Assembly (NCBI RefSeq): GCF_001661075.1
Contig: NZ_CP014870.1
Span: 310,001 to 374,000, forward strand
From: Pseudomonas silesiensis
GTDB taxonomy: Bacteria; Pseudomonadota; Gammaproteobacteria; Pseudomonadales; Pseudomonadaceae
DNA length: 64,000 bases
Reading direction: 5' to 3'
Of this stretch, positions 9,306 through 18,427 are shown one piece after another. The stretch's first letter is position 1. Each line of letters opens with the position of its first letter. The notes beneath the pieces are model-generated. The model was not told the DNA's origin, did no database searches, and saw nothing but the letters and a program-made list of their open reading frames with translations. Made by a program: the position numbers and the translations under genes.

Positions 9306-10088
9306 ATGAAAAAGGCGTCCCTTGCGGGCGCCTTTTTTGTGTCTGCGTTTTGGCTTTCTGCTGTCCACGCTTTCTGCCCTGCGCCGGACGGCCTGGCCTC
9401 GGTCGCGGTGCAGCGGGTGGTGGACGGCGACACGCTGCGCCTGAGCGACGGCCGCAGTGTGCGCATGATCGGTTTGAATACCCCGGAACTGGGCAAGAAA
9501 GGCCGTGCCGACGAGCCGTTCGCCGTGACGGCACGCAAGCGCCTGGAAGCGCTGGTTGCGGCCAGCGACGGACAGCTCGCTTTGCTGCCCGGCAAAGAAA
9601 GCAAAGATAGCTACGGCCGTACCCTGGCTCATCTCTACGGCGCGGATGGCGCCAATCTCGAAGCGCAAATGCTCGCTGAAGGCCTGGGGTTCCAGGTGGC
9701 CGTCGCGCCGAATGTCGATCTGGTCATCTGTCAGCAAACCGCGGAGCGTAGTGCCCGTCAGGCCGGGCTGGGTGTGTGGCGACAATCACCTGTACTGAAA
9801 GCGGAGCAGATAACCACATCCGGCTTTGCCGTGCTCAGTGGTCGCGTGAGCAAGGTTCAGCGCAATCGCGGCGGGGTTTGGATCGAGTTGCAGGATTCAG
9901 TTGTATTGCGCGTTGCGCCCAATTTGCTTGGGCAGTTCGACGTCGCGGCGCTTGAGCGGCTGAAGGGCAAGCAGATCGAGGCGCGTGGTTGGGTGGTGGA
10001 TCGTTCGCGCCGTGGCGGACTGAAAGACGGGCAGGCGCGTTGGTTATTGCCATTGACCCACCCGGCGATGCTGCAAGCGGCTCCCTGA
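9306..10088 (+). CDS. Secreted thermonuclease (SNase) family protein
   Basis: A 260-aa protein with a Sec signal peptide (MKKASLAGAFFVSAFWLSAVHA, in part) followed by a staphylococcal-nuclease-like OB-fold domain: VVDGDTLRL at about 38-46 (metal-binding Asp), VRMIGLNTPE at about 52-61, ESKDSYGRTLAHLY (catalytic Arg region) and AERSARQAGLGVWR. The C-terminal ~90 residues (SGRVSKVQRNRGGVWIELQDSV) form a second OB-like domain seen in Pseudomonas homologues. It probably cleaves nucleic acid in the periplasm or outside. Start chosen at 9306 for the signal peptide; 9288 is in frame but lies in the rpmE terminator. The codons just after the start form a perfect terminator-like hairpin. Confidence 0.85.
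   Translation: MKKASLAGAFFVSAFWLSAVHAFCPAPDGLASVAVQRVVDGDTLRLSDGRSVRMIGLNTPELGKKGRADEPFAVTARKRLEALVAASDGQLALLPGKESKDSYGRTLAHLYGADGANLEAQMLAEGLGFQVAVAPNVDLVICQQTAERSARQAGLGVWRQSPVLKAEQITTSGFAVLSGRVSKVQRNRGGVWIELQDSVVLRVAPNLLGQFDVAALERLKGKQIEARGWVVDRSRRGGLKDGQARWLLPLTHPAMLQAAP
9309..9338 (+). terminator. Terminator-like hairpin within the nuclease signal-peptide codons
   Basis: Twelve paired positions (AAAAAGGCGTCC with GGGCGCCTTTTT, one G-T), a 5-nt loop CTTGC, then a T tract. It begins immediately after the ATG at 9306 and spans codons 2-11 of the nuclease. It matches a strong intrinsic terminator and would cut off rpmE read-through and most nuclease transcription starting upstream. Confidence 0.65.
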
Positions 10089-10271
10089 TAAAAAATTGTA
10101 GACATTTTTTATGTCGATTGTGAACAGTCTATCCCTTGTGTTCTGTGGCTCTTGGCCCAAAGTCGTAGGGCAGGCCGCTTGACAGGGGTGACCGGTCAGT
10201 CTTGTGGGGACTTTGCGACACGCGTATCCTCGGCGGTCCGTCTGTCCAACAGTAAAAAGCGGAATGCCCAC

Positions 10272-11540
10272 ATGTCTGATCTGAAAACTGCCGCTCTCGA
10301 ATATCACGCCCATCCTCGTCCAGGGAAGCTGAGTGTCGAGCTCACCAAGGCCACCGCTACCGCCCGCGACCTGTCGCTGGCCTACAGCCCCGGCGTAGCC
10401 GAACCAGTACGCGAAATCGCCCGCGATCCTGAGCTGGCCTACAAGTACACCGGTAAAGGCAACCTGGTTGCAGTGATTTCCGATGGCACCGCGATTCTCG
10501 GCCTGGGTAACCTCGGTCCATTGGCTTCCAAGCCAGTCATGGAAGGCAAGGGTGTACTGTTCAAGCGCTTCGCCGGTATTGACGTGTTCGACATCGAAGT
10601 CGACTCCGAAAGCCCGCAAGCCTTCATCGACACGGTCAAGCGCATCTCCATCACTTTCGGTGGCATCAACCTGGAAGACATCAAGGCCCCTGAGTGCTTT
10701 GAGATCGAACGTGCCCTGATCGAGCAGTGCGACATTCCGGTGTTCCACGATGACCAGCACGGCACCGCGATCGTTACCGCGGCCGGCATGATCAACGCCC
10801 TGGAAATCGCTGGCAAAACCCTGGCTGACGCCAAGATCGTCTGCCTGGGCGCCGGTGCTGCCGCCATCTCCTGCATGAAATTGCTGGTGAGCATGGGCGC
10901 CAACATCGAAAACATCTATATGGTTGACCGTACCGGTGTGATCCACTCCGGCCGTGACGACCTGAACCAGTACAAGGCTGTGTTCGCTCACGCGACCGAG
11001 AAACGCTCCCTGGCTGACGCGCTGGAAGGCGCGGACGTGTTCGTTGGCCTGTCCGGTCCGAACCTGCTGAGCGCAGAAGGCCTGAAATCCATGGCGGCCA
11101 ACCCGATCGTGTTCGCGTGCTCGAACCCGGATCCGGAAATCTCCCCGGAACTGGCGCATGCCACCCGCGACGACGTGATCATGGCCACCGGCCGTTCGGA
11201 CTACCCGAACCAGGTCAACAACGTACTGGGCTTCCCGTTCATCTTCCGCGGTGCCCTGGACGTTCGTGCCAAGCGCATCAACGAAGAAATGAAAGTGGCT
11301 GCGGCCAACGCCCTGCGTGAACTGGCCAAACTGCCAGTGCCCCAGGAAGTGTGCGACGCCTATGGCGGCATCAAGCTGGAATTCGGTCGTGAGTACATCA
11401 TCCCGAAACCGATGGATGCCCGTCTGATCACCCTGATCTCCGATGCCGTGGCCAAGGCTGCGATCGAGACCGGTGTGGCGACCCTGCCGTATCCGAAGAA
11501 CTACCCGCTGAAAAGCGTGGATGATGTGTTCAACGGCTAA
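10272..11540 (+). CDS. maeB: NADP-type malic enzyme, short form
   Basis: Oxidative decarboxylation of malate to pyruvate with NAD(P)H production. The 422-aa protein has the N-terminal malic domain ([47 protein letters not shown]) and the Rossmann domain ([20 protein letters not shown]). It lacks the C-terminal phosphotransacetylase-like domain of E. coli MaeB, as other pseudomonad forms do. Start [12 protein letters not shown] at 10272. The upstream 180 nt hold a TTGACA at 10179 without a good -10, and an AT-rich stretch at 10089-10125. A strong terminator follows. Confidence 0.93.
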   Translation: MSDLKTAALEYHAHPRPGKLSVELTKATATARDLSLAYSPGVAEPVREIARDPELAYKYTGKGNLVAVISDGTAILGLGNLGPLASKPVMEGKGVLFKRFAGIDVFDIEVDSESPQAFIDTVKRISITFGGINLEDIKAPECFEIERALIEQCDIPVFHDDQHGTAIVTAAGMINALEIAGKTLADAKIVCLGAGAAAISCMKLLVSMGANIENIYMVDRTGVIHSGRDDLNQYKAVFAHATEKRSLADALEGADVFVGLSGPNLLSAEGLKSMAANPIVFACSNPDPEISPELAHATRDDVIMATGRSDYPNQVNNVLGFPFIFRGALDVRAKRINEEMKVAAANALRELAKLPVPQEVCDAYGGIKLEFGREYIIPKPMDARLITLISDAVAKAAIETGVATLPYPKNYPLKSVDDVFNG

Positions 11541-11560
11541 GCCGTTGTAGCGCTTCAACC

Positions 11561-11594
11561 AAAGGCCCCGATTCGTATGAGTCGGGGCCTTTTT
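11561..11594 (+). terminator. maeB intrinsic terminator
   Basis: AAAGGCCCCGATTC-GTAT-GAGTCGGGGCCTTTTTT: a ~14-bp stem with one G-T pair, tetraloop, six T. Confidence 0.9.
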
Positions 11595-11654
11595 TGTATC
11601 TGCGGCTTTTGCGTCGTCCGCAAGGGCCCCTTCGCGGGCAAGCCCGCTTGTATG

Positions 11655-11815
11655 CTAGGACTTGAAGGGAGGAGAAGGGACAAAGCCCGATTCTGACTGT
11701 TGACGCAGTACAGATCCGTGGGAGATTTCGCCCCTCCTCCTTTCACTCAAGCGCCGATAAAGAATGCATCAGGCTAAGACCGACGATAGGAACAAGCCTG
11801 CGCCCCTGGGTGAGC
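11655..11815 (+). ncRNA. Predicted IS110 bridge RNA
   Basis: Approximate limits. The target loop is clear: outer stem CTTGAAGGGAGGAG (11661-11674) pairs with CTCCTCCTTT…TCAAG (11734-11751). Inside it, AAGCCCG (11683-11689) equals the left target flank 11640-11646, and GTGGGAG (11718-11724) is complementary to CTCCCAC (12824-12830), the core plus right flank. An 8-bp hairpin with one bulged A (TCTGACTG/CAGTACAGA) separates the two guides. A second hairpin (CAGGCT 11770-11775 / AGCCTG 11795-11800) could be the donor loop: ACAAG (11792-11796) is complementary to the core plus left element end (CTTGT). The other donor guide is not settled (AGAAT 11761-11765 or ATAG 11786-11789, both resembling the right end). 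Confidence 0.65.
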
Positions 11816-11853
11816 CCTTCAAGTGTTCAAAACCATATCTCGGGGGAATTTCA

Positions 11854-12801
11854 ATGGCAATGCCAGTTTCTGTCCTGATGCCAATCGTTGGCGTCGATGT
11901 CGCCAAGAATGAGTTGGTGATCTTTCAAGCTGAGCTGGATCTGCTTGAGACGATTCCCAACAACAAGACGGCGATCAAGCAATGGCTGAAGGGCTTGCCA
12001 GGGGCTGTCGAAGTCGCCATTGAGTCCACCAATATCTATCACTTAGAGTTTGCCGATCTGGCCCATGAGGCCGGCTGCACGATCTACATGGTGGATGGCT
12101 ATGAGCTGAGCCATTACCGCAAAGGCGTGAAAATTCGTGCGAAGACCGATGCGCTGGATGCCAAATTGCTCGCTCGCTACCTGAAGAACGAACACGAAGA
12201 GTTGCATCCATGGATCCCGCCTTCCCCCCTGTATCGCAGGCTTTTGAGTCTTTTTCGCCGTCGTTCTGCATTGGTTCAGGCCCGAGTTGGCTTGGTGCAA
12301 AGCTGGTCGAATGAACCGCTCCTCAAAACAGCCTTTGCCGCGCAAGTAGCATCAATGCAGAAGCTTGAGGTGCTGGTTGAAAAGATGATCAATGATCACT
12401 TGAAAGAGGCTGGCTTACTCGCTCAGTTAAAGCGCTGCATGAAAGTTGAAGGGATCGGATTTCTGACGGGCGCTCGCCTGATCGCGGCATTTCAACGAGG
12501 CGACTTCAGAAACGCGGACGCATTCATCGCTTTTCTAGGAATGGATTTGCGAGTCTCGAAATCAGGACAGAAAGACGGTCGAAGGAGCTTGACCAAACGT
12601 GGAGATCCCGAGGCACGCCGACTTCTGCACAACGCGGCCATGTCGGCCAGCCGTACGTCAACCTGGAACGGGTTTTACCAGGAGCAAAGGGATCGAGGAT
12701 TCAGTACCACGCAAGCGCTGGTGATACTGGCTCGCAAACTCGCTCGAATCGTATTCGCCCTGCTGAAAGGGCAGAGCGAATACCAACCGAAAGCAGGTTG
12801 A
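11854..12801 (+). CDS. IS110-family transposase (DEDD recombinase)
   Basis: A 315-aa recombinase. The N-terminal RuvC-like domain has D15 (VGVDVAKNE), E57 (AIESTNIY), D99 and D102 (KTDALDAKLLARY), i.e. the DEDD set. The C-terminal Transposase_20 domain follows (GIGFLTGARLIAAFQRGDF, then KDGRRSLTKRGDPEARRLLHNAA). The frame is intact. The start MAMPVSVLM at 11854 is preceded by CGGGGGA at 8 nt; an in-frame ATG at 11764 lies in the bridge-RNA region and is rejected. Having the non-coding RNA upstream places it in the IS110 rather than the IS1111 group. Confidence 0.95.
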   Translation: MAMPVSVLMPIVGVDVAKNELVIFQAELDLLETIPNNKTAIKQWLKGLPGAVEVAIESTNIYHLEFADLAHEAGCTIYMVDGYELSHYRKGVKIRAKTDALDAKLLARYLKNEHEELHPWIPPSPLYRRLLSLFRRRSALVQARVGLVQSWSNEPLLKTAFAAQVASMQKLEVLVEKMINDHLKEAGLLAQLKRCMKVEGIGFLTGARLIAAFQRGDFRNADAFIAFLGMDLRVSKSGQKDGRRSLTKRGDPEARRLLHNAAMSASRTSTWNGFYQEQRDRGFSTTQALVILARKLARIVFALLKGQSEYQPKAG

Positions 12802-12933
12802 GGCTTCCCCTCAACCATAGAATCTCCCACAGTGGCCGGCGATGTCTGCACAATTTGTGTACGCCGCTGATCCCTGTGGGAGCGGGCTTGCCCGCGAAGA
12901 GGCCCTCATAGACAACACAACGCCCACAGGCAG

Positions 12934-12970
12934 AAAAAGCCCCGCGCTTCTCTCGAAGGCGGGGCTTTTT
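12934..12970. terminator. Bidirectional terminator after ponA
   Basis: AAAAAGCCCCGC…GCGGGGCTTTTT with an inner CTTC/GAAG stem. It lies 14 nt past the ponA stop (minus strand) and is flanked by A and T runs on both sides, so it can act in both directions. Confidence 0.88.
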
Positions 12971-12983
12971 AATGTTGCGCTGA

Positions 12984-15431
12984 TCAGAACAAATCGATCG
13001 GCGCCCCTTCATCCGCTGGCAGCGGGCTGCCCGGCGCATTGCCGTTGCCCAGCTCGTTACCCGACGGTGGCGTGTCCTCGGCCTTGAACAGTTCGAAGTA
13101 GGCCCCTGGCGTGCCAGGGGAGGCTGCACGGCCACTGATCGGGTCGACTCGCAGGCTGAGGATGCCTTCCGGCTCTCGTTGCGTATGGGGCGGCTTGTCT
13201 TTAAGCGCGGCGCCCATGTAGCTCATCCAGATCGGCAGTGCTACGGTGCCGCCGAACTCCCGGCGACCCAGGCTTTCAGGCTGGTCGAAGCCGGTCCAGA
13301 CGGTAGTCACGTAGTCGGCGTTGTAGCCGGAGAACCAGGCGTCCTTGGATTCGTTGGTGGTGCCGGTCTTGCCCGCAATGTCGCTGCGACCCAATGACAG
13401 GGCGCGGCGGCCGGTGCCGCGCTTGATGACGTCCTCAAGCATGCTGTTGAGGATGAACGTGGTGCGGCCATCGACGATGCGTTCGGCCACGGCCGGTGCG
13501 GGTGGCGCTGGCTGGGCAGTCAGGGTGTCGCCTGGCGTAGCGCTGACGGTGAACGCGTCGGCGGCCGGGACCGGGGCCGCAATGCCATCGCTGACTGCAT
13601 CGCTTTTCGGAACGCTTGGCGGGTTGGCGACGAACAGCGTATCGCCGTTGCGGCTTTCGATCTTTTCGATGATGTACGGGGTGATCTTGTAGCCGCCGTT
13701 GGCGAAGGTGCTCCAGCCGGTGGCGATTTCCATGGGCGTCAGGGTGGCGGTGCCCAGGGCCAGGGACAGGTTGCGCGGCAGGTCCTGTTTGTTGAAGCCG
13801 AACTTGCTGATGTAGTCGATGGTGCGATCTACACCCAGCGCTTGCAGCAGGCGGATCGACACCAGGTTGCGCGACTTGTAGAGCGCCTCCCGCATGCGGA
13901 TCGGCCCAAGAAAGGTATTGGTGTCGTTCTTCGGACGCCAGACCTTGTCCAGGTATTCGTCGACAAACACGATAGGGGCGTCGTTCACCAGGCTGGCGGC
14001 GGTGTAGCCATTGTCCAGCGCGGCGCTGTAGACGAACGGCTTGAAACTCGAGCCCGGTTGGCGCTTGGCCTGCATCGCGCGGTTGTAGTTGCTCTGCTCG
14101 AACGCAAAGCCGCCGACCAGCGAGCGAATGGCGCCGTTCTGCGGGTCGAGGGACACCAGTGCGCCCTGGGCTTGCGGGATCTGGCTGAACTTCAGCGAGT
14201 TGTCTGGCTGGCGCTGGACGCGAACCAGGTCGCCGACATGAGCCACATCCGAAGGTTGCTTGGGATTGGGGCCCATGCTGTTGGTGTTCAGGAACGGGCG
14301 CGCCCATTTCATGGTGTCCCAGCTGACGTGTTCTTCCCCGGTACGGGTCAGCACCTGCAGGCCGGTCTTGTCGACCTGGGTGACGATGGCCGGCTCGAGG
14401 CTGCTGATGGTACGCTGCTTGGTCAGTTCGGTAGCCCAGGCCTCGCGGGTCTTGCCCGGCAGGCGTGATTCGGGGCCACGATAGCCGTGACGCTGATCGT
14501 AGGTCATCAAGCCTTCGTGGACCGCGGTGTTGGCCATTTCCTGCAGGTTGCTCGGCACCGTGGTGGTGACGCGGAAGCCTTCGGTATACGCGTCGCTGCC
14601 ATAGCGCCCGACCATTTCGGCGCGGGCCATTTCAGCGATGTACGGCGCGTTCACTTCCGGGGTCGGTACGTGATAACTGGCGTTGAGCGGCTCGTTGATC
14701 GCAGCGGTGTAGTCGGCCTCGGTGATCTTGCCCAGCTTGTACATGCGCCCCAGGATCCAGTCGCGACGCTCCTTGCTTCGGGCAGGGTTGGCCAACGGGT
14801 TGAAGCGCGACGGCGCTTTGGGCAGGCCGGCGATCATCGCCATTTGCGCCAGGCTGACGTCTCGAATCGACTTGCCGTAATAGACTTGCGCCGCGGCCTC
14901 GATGCCGTAGGCGCGGTTGCCCAGATAGATTTTGTTCACGTACAACTCAAGGATTTCATCCTTGGTCAGTTGTCGTTCGATCTGCAGGGCCAGGAGGATT
15001 TCGGTGGTCTTGCGCGAGAAACTGCGTTCGCTGGTAAGGAAAAAATTCTTCGCAACCTGCATAGTGATGGTGCTGCCGCCGGACTGGATGTGTCCGCTCT
15101 TGATCAGCTGAGTGGCGGCGCGCATCAGGCTGCCGGGATCGACGCCATAGTGGTTGGCGAAATTATCGTCTTCGGCGCTGAGCAGGGCATTGATGAAATT
15201 GGGGGGGATGTCGGCGAAACGGATCGGAGTGCGGCGCATTTCGCCAAACTCCGCGATCAATTTGTCGTCGCTGCTATACACCCGCAAGGGGATCTGCAAC
15301 TGAATGCTTCTCAGTGCCTCCACGGATGGCAATCCGGGGCTAAGGTAAAGAAACGCGCCGCTCAGACCAAGGAGCAGTCCGCAGAAGACCGCGACGATGG
15401 ACCACCCGAAAAATTTCAGCAGACGAATCAA
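12984..15431 (-). CDS. ponA: Penicillin-binding protein 1A, bifunctional transglycosylase/transpeptidase
   Basis: Class A PBP that polymerises and cross-links peptidoglycan. The ~815-aa protein has an N-terminal membrane anchor (FFGWSIVAVFCGLLLGLSGAF), the GT51 glycosyltransferase domain (LLSAEDDNFANHYGVD; GGSTITMQVAKNFFL; EILELYVNKIYLGNRAYG), an OB-like insert typical of PBP1A, and the transpeptidase with SxxK (PGSSFKPF), SxN (SRN) and KTGT (AGKTGTTNES). The start is uncertain: Pseudomonas homologues begin at MRLLKF, and here TTG at 15431 (LIRLLKFFGW) is closest; TTG at 15452 is also open. It is divergent from pilM, the usual Pseudomonas arrangement. Confidence 0.95.
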   Translation of the reverse strand: MIRLLKFFGWSIVAVFCGLLLGLSGAFLYLSPGLPSVEALRSIQLQIPLRVYSSDDKLIAEFGEMRRTPIRFADIPPNFINALLSAEDDNFANHYGVDPGSLMRAATQLIKSGHIQSGGSTITMQVAKNFFLTSERSFSRKTTEILLALQIERQLTKDEILELYVNKIYLGNRAYGIEAAAQVYYGKSIRDVSLAQMAMIAGLPKAPSRFNPLANPARSKERRDWILGRMYKLGKITEADYTAAINEPLNASYHVPTPEVNAPYIAEMARAEMVGRYGSDAYTEGFRVTTTVPSNLQEMANTAVHEGLMTYDQRHGYRGPESRLPGKTREAWATELTKQRTISSLEPAIVTQVDKTGLQVLTRTGEEHVSWDTMKWARPFLNTNSMGPNPKQPSDVAHVGDLVRVQRQPDNSLKFSQIPQAQGALVSLDPQNGAIRSLVGGFAFEQSNYNRAMQAKRQPGSSFKPFVYSAALDNGYTAASLVNDAPIVFVDEYLDKVWRPKNDTNTFLGPIRMREALYKSRNLVSIRLLQALGVDRTIDYISKFGFNKQDLPRNLSLALGTATLTPMEIATGWSTFANGGYKITPYIIEKIESRNGDTLFVANPPSVPKSDAVSDGIAAPVPAADAFTVSATPGDTLTAQPAPPAPAVAERIVDGRTTFILNSMLEDVIKRGTGRRALSLGRSDIAGKTGTTNESKDAWFSGYNADYVTTVWTGFDQPESLGRREFGGTVALPIWMSYMGAALKDKPPHTQREPEGILSLRVDPISGRAASPGTPGAYFELFKAEDTPPSGNELGNGNAPGSPLPADEGAPIDLF

Positions 15432-15528
15432 GGCTTTTGGATATCCAGGCAAAGAATGAATTAGGCTCAGGGTTCAGGTAAACAGGGAAACCCGCGCTTG
15501 AAGTAAATGCGGAAAAAAATCGCTGGGC

Positions 15529-15534
15529 ATTATA
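15529..15534 (-). promoter_or_regulatory. Possible -10 element of ponA
   Basis: The minus strand reads TATAAT, about 100 nt before the ponA start. The -35 region is poor (TGACGC at 18 nt). Weak call on the -10 alone. Confidence 0.35.
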
Positions 15535-15600
15535 AGCATTTTTCCGTCGCGGGCGTCATTTGCCCTGCTGTCAAGACGGGTGGTTTGAACGCAAAGTGTA

Positions 15601-15615
15601 TTACGGAGTCCGTAA
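15601..15615. promoter_or_regulatory. Palindrome upstream of pilM, possible operator
   Basis: TTACGGA-G-TCCGTAA: a perfect 7-bp inverted repeat with a one-base centre, ending 27 nt before the pilM GTG. It is suitable as a dimeric regulator site. No named regulator is assigned. Confidence 0.35.
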
Positions 15616-16706
<1,091 letters not shown>

Positions 16707-16707
<1 letters not shown>

Positions 16708-17270
16708 TGGCGCGGATCAATCTCTTACCCTGGCGCGAGGAGCTGCGTGAAACGCGCCGCAAGCGCTTTTTGCTGGCGCTGGTCGGTGTGCTGGCGGGGT
16801 CGGTCGGAGCGGTGCTGATTGCAGACCAGGTCATCAAGAGCGCCATCGATCGACAAATCGCCCGTAACGACTACATCGGCAAGCAGATTGCCGTGGTCGA
16901 TGAGCGGATCAAGCAGATCAGCGATCTCAAGGCCCGGCGCCAGCAACTGGTCGAACGGATGCGCATCATCCAGGATCTGCAAGGCAATCGTCCCATCAGC
17001 GGGCGCATCTTCGATCAGTTGGCGCGTACCTTGCCGGATGGCGTGTACTTCACCGAAGTGAAAATGGACGGCAAAACCTTGTCCATTGCGGGCGCGGCAG
17101 ATTCCAACAATCGGGTTTCAGACCTGATGCGCAATCTGGATGCGTCCGACTGGTTCGATGCGCCTAACCTCACGGAAGTCAAAGCGACCAGCGCCGGCCA
17201 GCTGGATCAGGCCAACGTTTTCCAGTTGACTGTTCGTCAGACCCAGCCGGCTTTGGAGAGCGCAAAATGA
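16707..17270 (+). CDS. pilN: Type IV pilus assembly protein PilN
   Basis: A 187-aa bitopic inner-membrane protein. The N-terminal MARINLLPWREELRE motif binds PilM. One TM helix (about 22-42) precedes a coiled coil (about 45-90) and a ferredoxin-like periplasmic domain that pairs with PilO. Overlaps the pilM stop by 1 nt and the pilO start by 4 nt, so translation is coupled. Confidence 0.96.
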
Positions 17271-17890
17271 GGCTATCCGAATGGTTCGAAGGCCTGCGCA
17301 AGATCGATATCAACGATCTGGATACCAACAACATGGGCTCCTGGCCGCCGGCGATCAAGGCATCGGCGGGTGTCCTGCTGATGGTATTGGTGCTGGCGCT
17401 GGGGTACAGCTTCTACGTCAGCGACCTGGAGGATCACCTCGATCTCAAGCGCGAGGAAGAATCGACACTCAAGGAGCAATTCGCCTCCAAAGCCCACATG
17501 GCGGCGAACCTGGAGCTCTATACCCAGCAGATGAAGGAAATGGAGAATTCGTTTGGCGTACTGCTGCGGCAATTGCCCAGTGACACCGAAGTGCCCGGCC
17601 TGCTGGAGGACATCACACGTACCGGCCTGGGCAGTGGCCTGGAGTTCGAAGAGATCAAGTTGTTGCCGGAGGAATCCCGGCAGTTCTACATCGAACTGCC
17701 GATCCAGATTACCGTCACCGGTGCCTACCATGACCTGGCCACCTTCGTCAGTGGCGTGGCGGGACTGCCACGGATCGTTACCCTGCATGACTTCGATATC
17801 GCGCCGGCCAATCCCGACGGTGGACCGAAGTTGCGCATGAGCATCCTTGCCAAGACTTACCGCTACAACGACAAGGGGCTGCAAAAATGA
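17267..17890 (+). CDS. pilO: Type IV pilus assembly protein PilO
   Basis: A 207-aa bitopic partner of PilN. TM helix at about residues 29-48 (ASAGVLLMVLVLALGYSFYV), coiled coil (about 50-90), then a ferredoxin-like periplasmic domain with TDTEVPGLLEDITRTGLGSGLEF and the typical FVSGVAGLPRIVTLHDF end. PilN/PilO heterodimers join PilM to PilP and PilQ. ATGA overlaps on both sides. Confidence 0.96.
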   Translation: MRLSEWFEGLRKIDINDLDTNNMGSWPPAIKASAGVLLMVLVLALGYSFYVSDLEDHLDLKREEESTLKEQFASKAHMAANLELYTQQMKEMENSFGVLLRQLPSDTEVPGLLEDITRTGLGSGLEFEEIKLLPEESRQFYIELPIQITVTGAYHDLATFVSGVAGLPRIVTLHDFDIAPANPDGGPKLRMSILAKTYRYNDKGLQK

Positions 17891-18414
17891 GCCTGATTCG
17901 TCGTGTTTCGATGATGGTATTCATCGCCGGCCTGGCCGGTTGTGGCAGCGACAATGATGTCAGCGACCTCGATGCCTACATGAACGAGGTGCGCCTGCGA
18001 CCGCCGGGCAAGATTGAACCAACCCCGATATTCCGGTCTTACCCGACATTCACCTACAGCGCCGCCAATCTGCGAAGCCCGTTTTCCAGGCAGGTCAGAG
18101 TGGATCTGGCGGGTCAGAAACACGGCTCGCGCAAGGTCAAGCCCGACCTCGGTCGGGTCAAGCAATACCTCGAAGGTTTCAACATCGAGCAGTTTGAAAT
18201 GGTAGGTACCCTGTCCAATGCGACGGGTTCCTTTGCGCTGCTGCGCGGAGCGGGCGGTGTGCATCGGCTGAAAGTCGGCGATTACCTGGGACGTAACGAT
18301 GGGCGAATCGTCGCCATCAGCGGCTCGCAGGTCGATGTGATCGAAATCGTTCCGGACGGCCAGGGCGCCTGGCTGGAGCGGCCACGGACCATCCCTTTGA
18401 AAGAGCACTCATAG
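17887..18414 (+). CDS. pilP: Type IV pilus lipoprotein PilP
   Basis: A 175-aa inner-membrane lipoprotein with signal peptide and lipobox LAGC (Cys19: MVFIAGLAGCGSDN), an unstructured stretch and a C-terminal HR-like beta domain (FEMVGTLSNATGSFALLRGAGGVHRLKVGDYLG). It connects PilNO with the secretin PilQ. Overlaps pilO by 4 nt; pilQ follows after 13 nt. Confidence 0.96.
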   Translation: MSLIRRVSMMVFIAGLAGCGSDNDVSDLDAYMNEVRLRPPGKIEPTPIFRSYPTFTYSAANLRSPFSRQVRVDLAGQKHGSRKVKPDLGRVKQYLEGFNIEQFEMVGTLSNATGSFALLRGAGGVHRLKVGDYLGRNDGRIVAISGSQVDVIEIVPDGQGAWLERPRTIPLKEHS

Positions 18415-18427
18415 TGGAATTCGAATA

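Larger units (their letters stand above)
11649..12825 (+). mobile_element. IS110-family insertion sequence, about 1177 bp
   Basis: It is bounded by CT dinucleotides at 11647-11648 and 12824-12825, inside a REP. No terminal inverted repeats or longer target duplication are visible, as expected for IS110. It has a ~205-nt non-coding left end, one DEDD transposase gene and a ~22-nt right end. IS621 of E. coli, the best studied relative, also targets REP DNA at a CT core. Confidence 0.85.
11631..12899. repeat. REPIN interrupted by an IS110 element
   Basis: The left REP reads TTCGCGGGCAAGCCCGCT (11631-11648) and stops. Its missing end CTCCCACAG resumes at 12824-12832, after the element. The opposite REP (TGTGGGAGCGGGCTTGCCCG…) is at 12875-12899. 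Removing the insertion and one CT restores a normal REPIN, which fixes the insertion point at the CT dinucleotide. Confidence 0.88.

Noticed and set aside
11764..11853. Longer IS110 transposase from ATG 11764
   Set aside because: The extra 30 codons overlap the bridge-RNA hairpins and precede the family's usual start; the ATG at 11854 has a good ribosome binding site.
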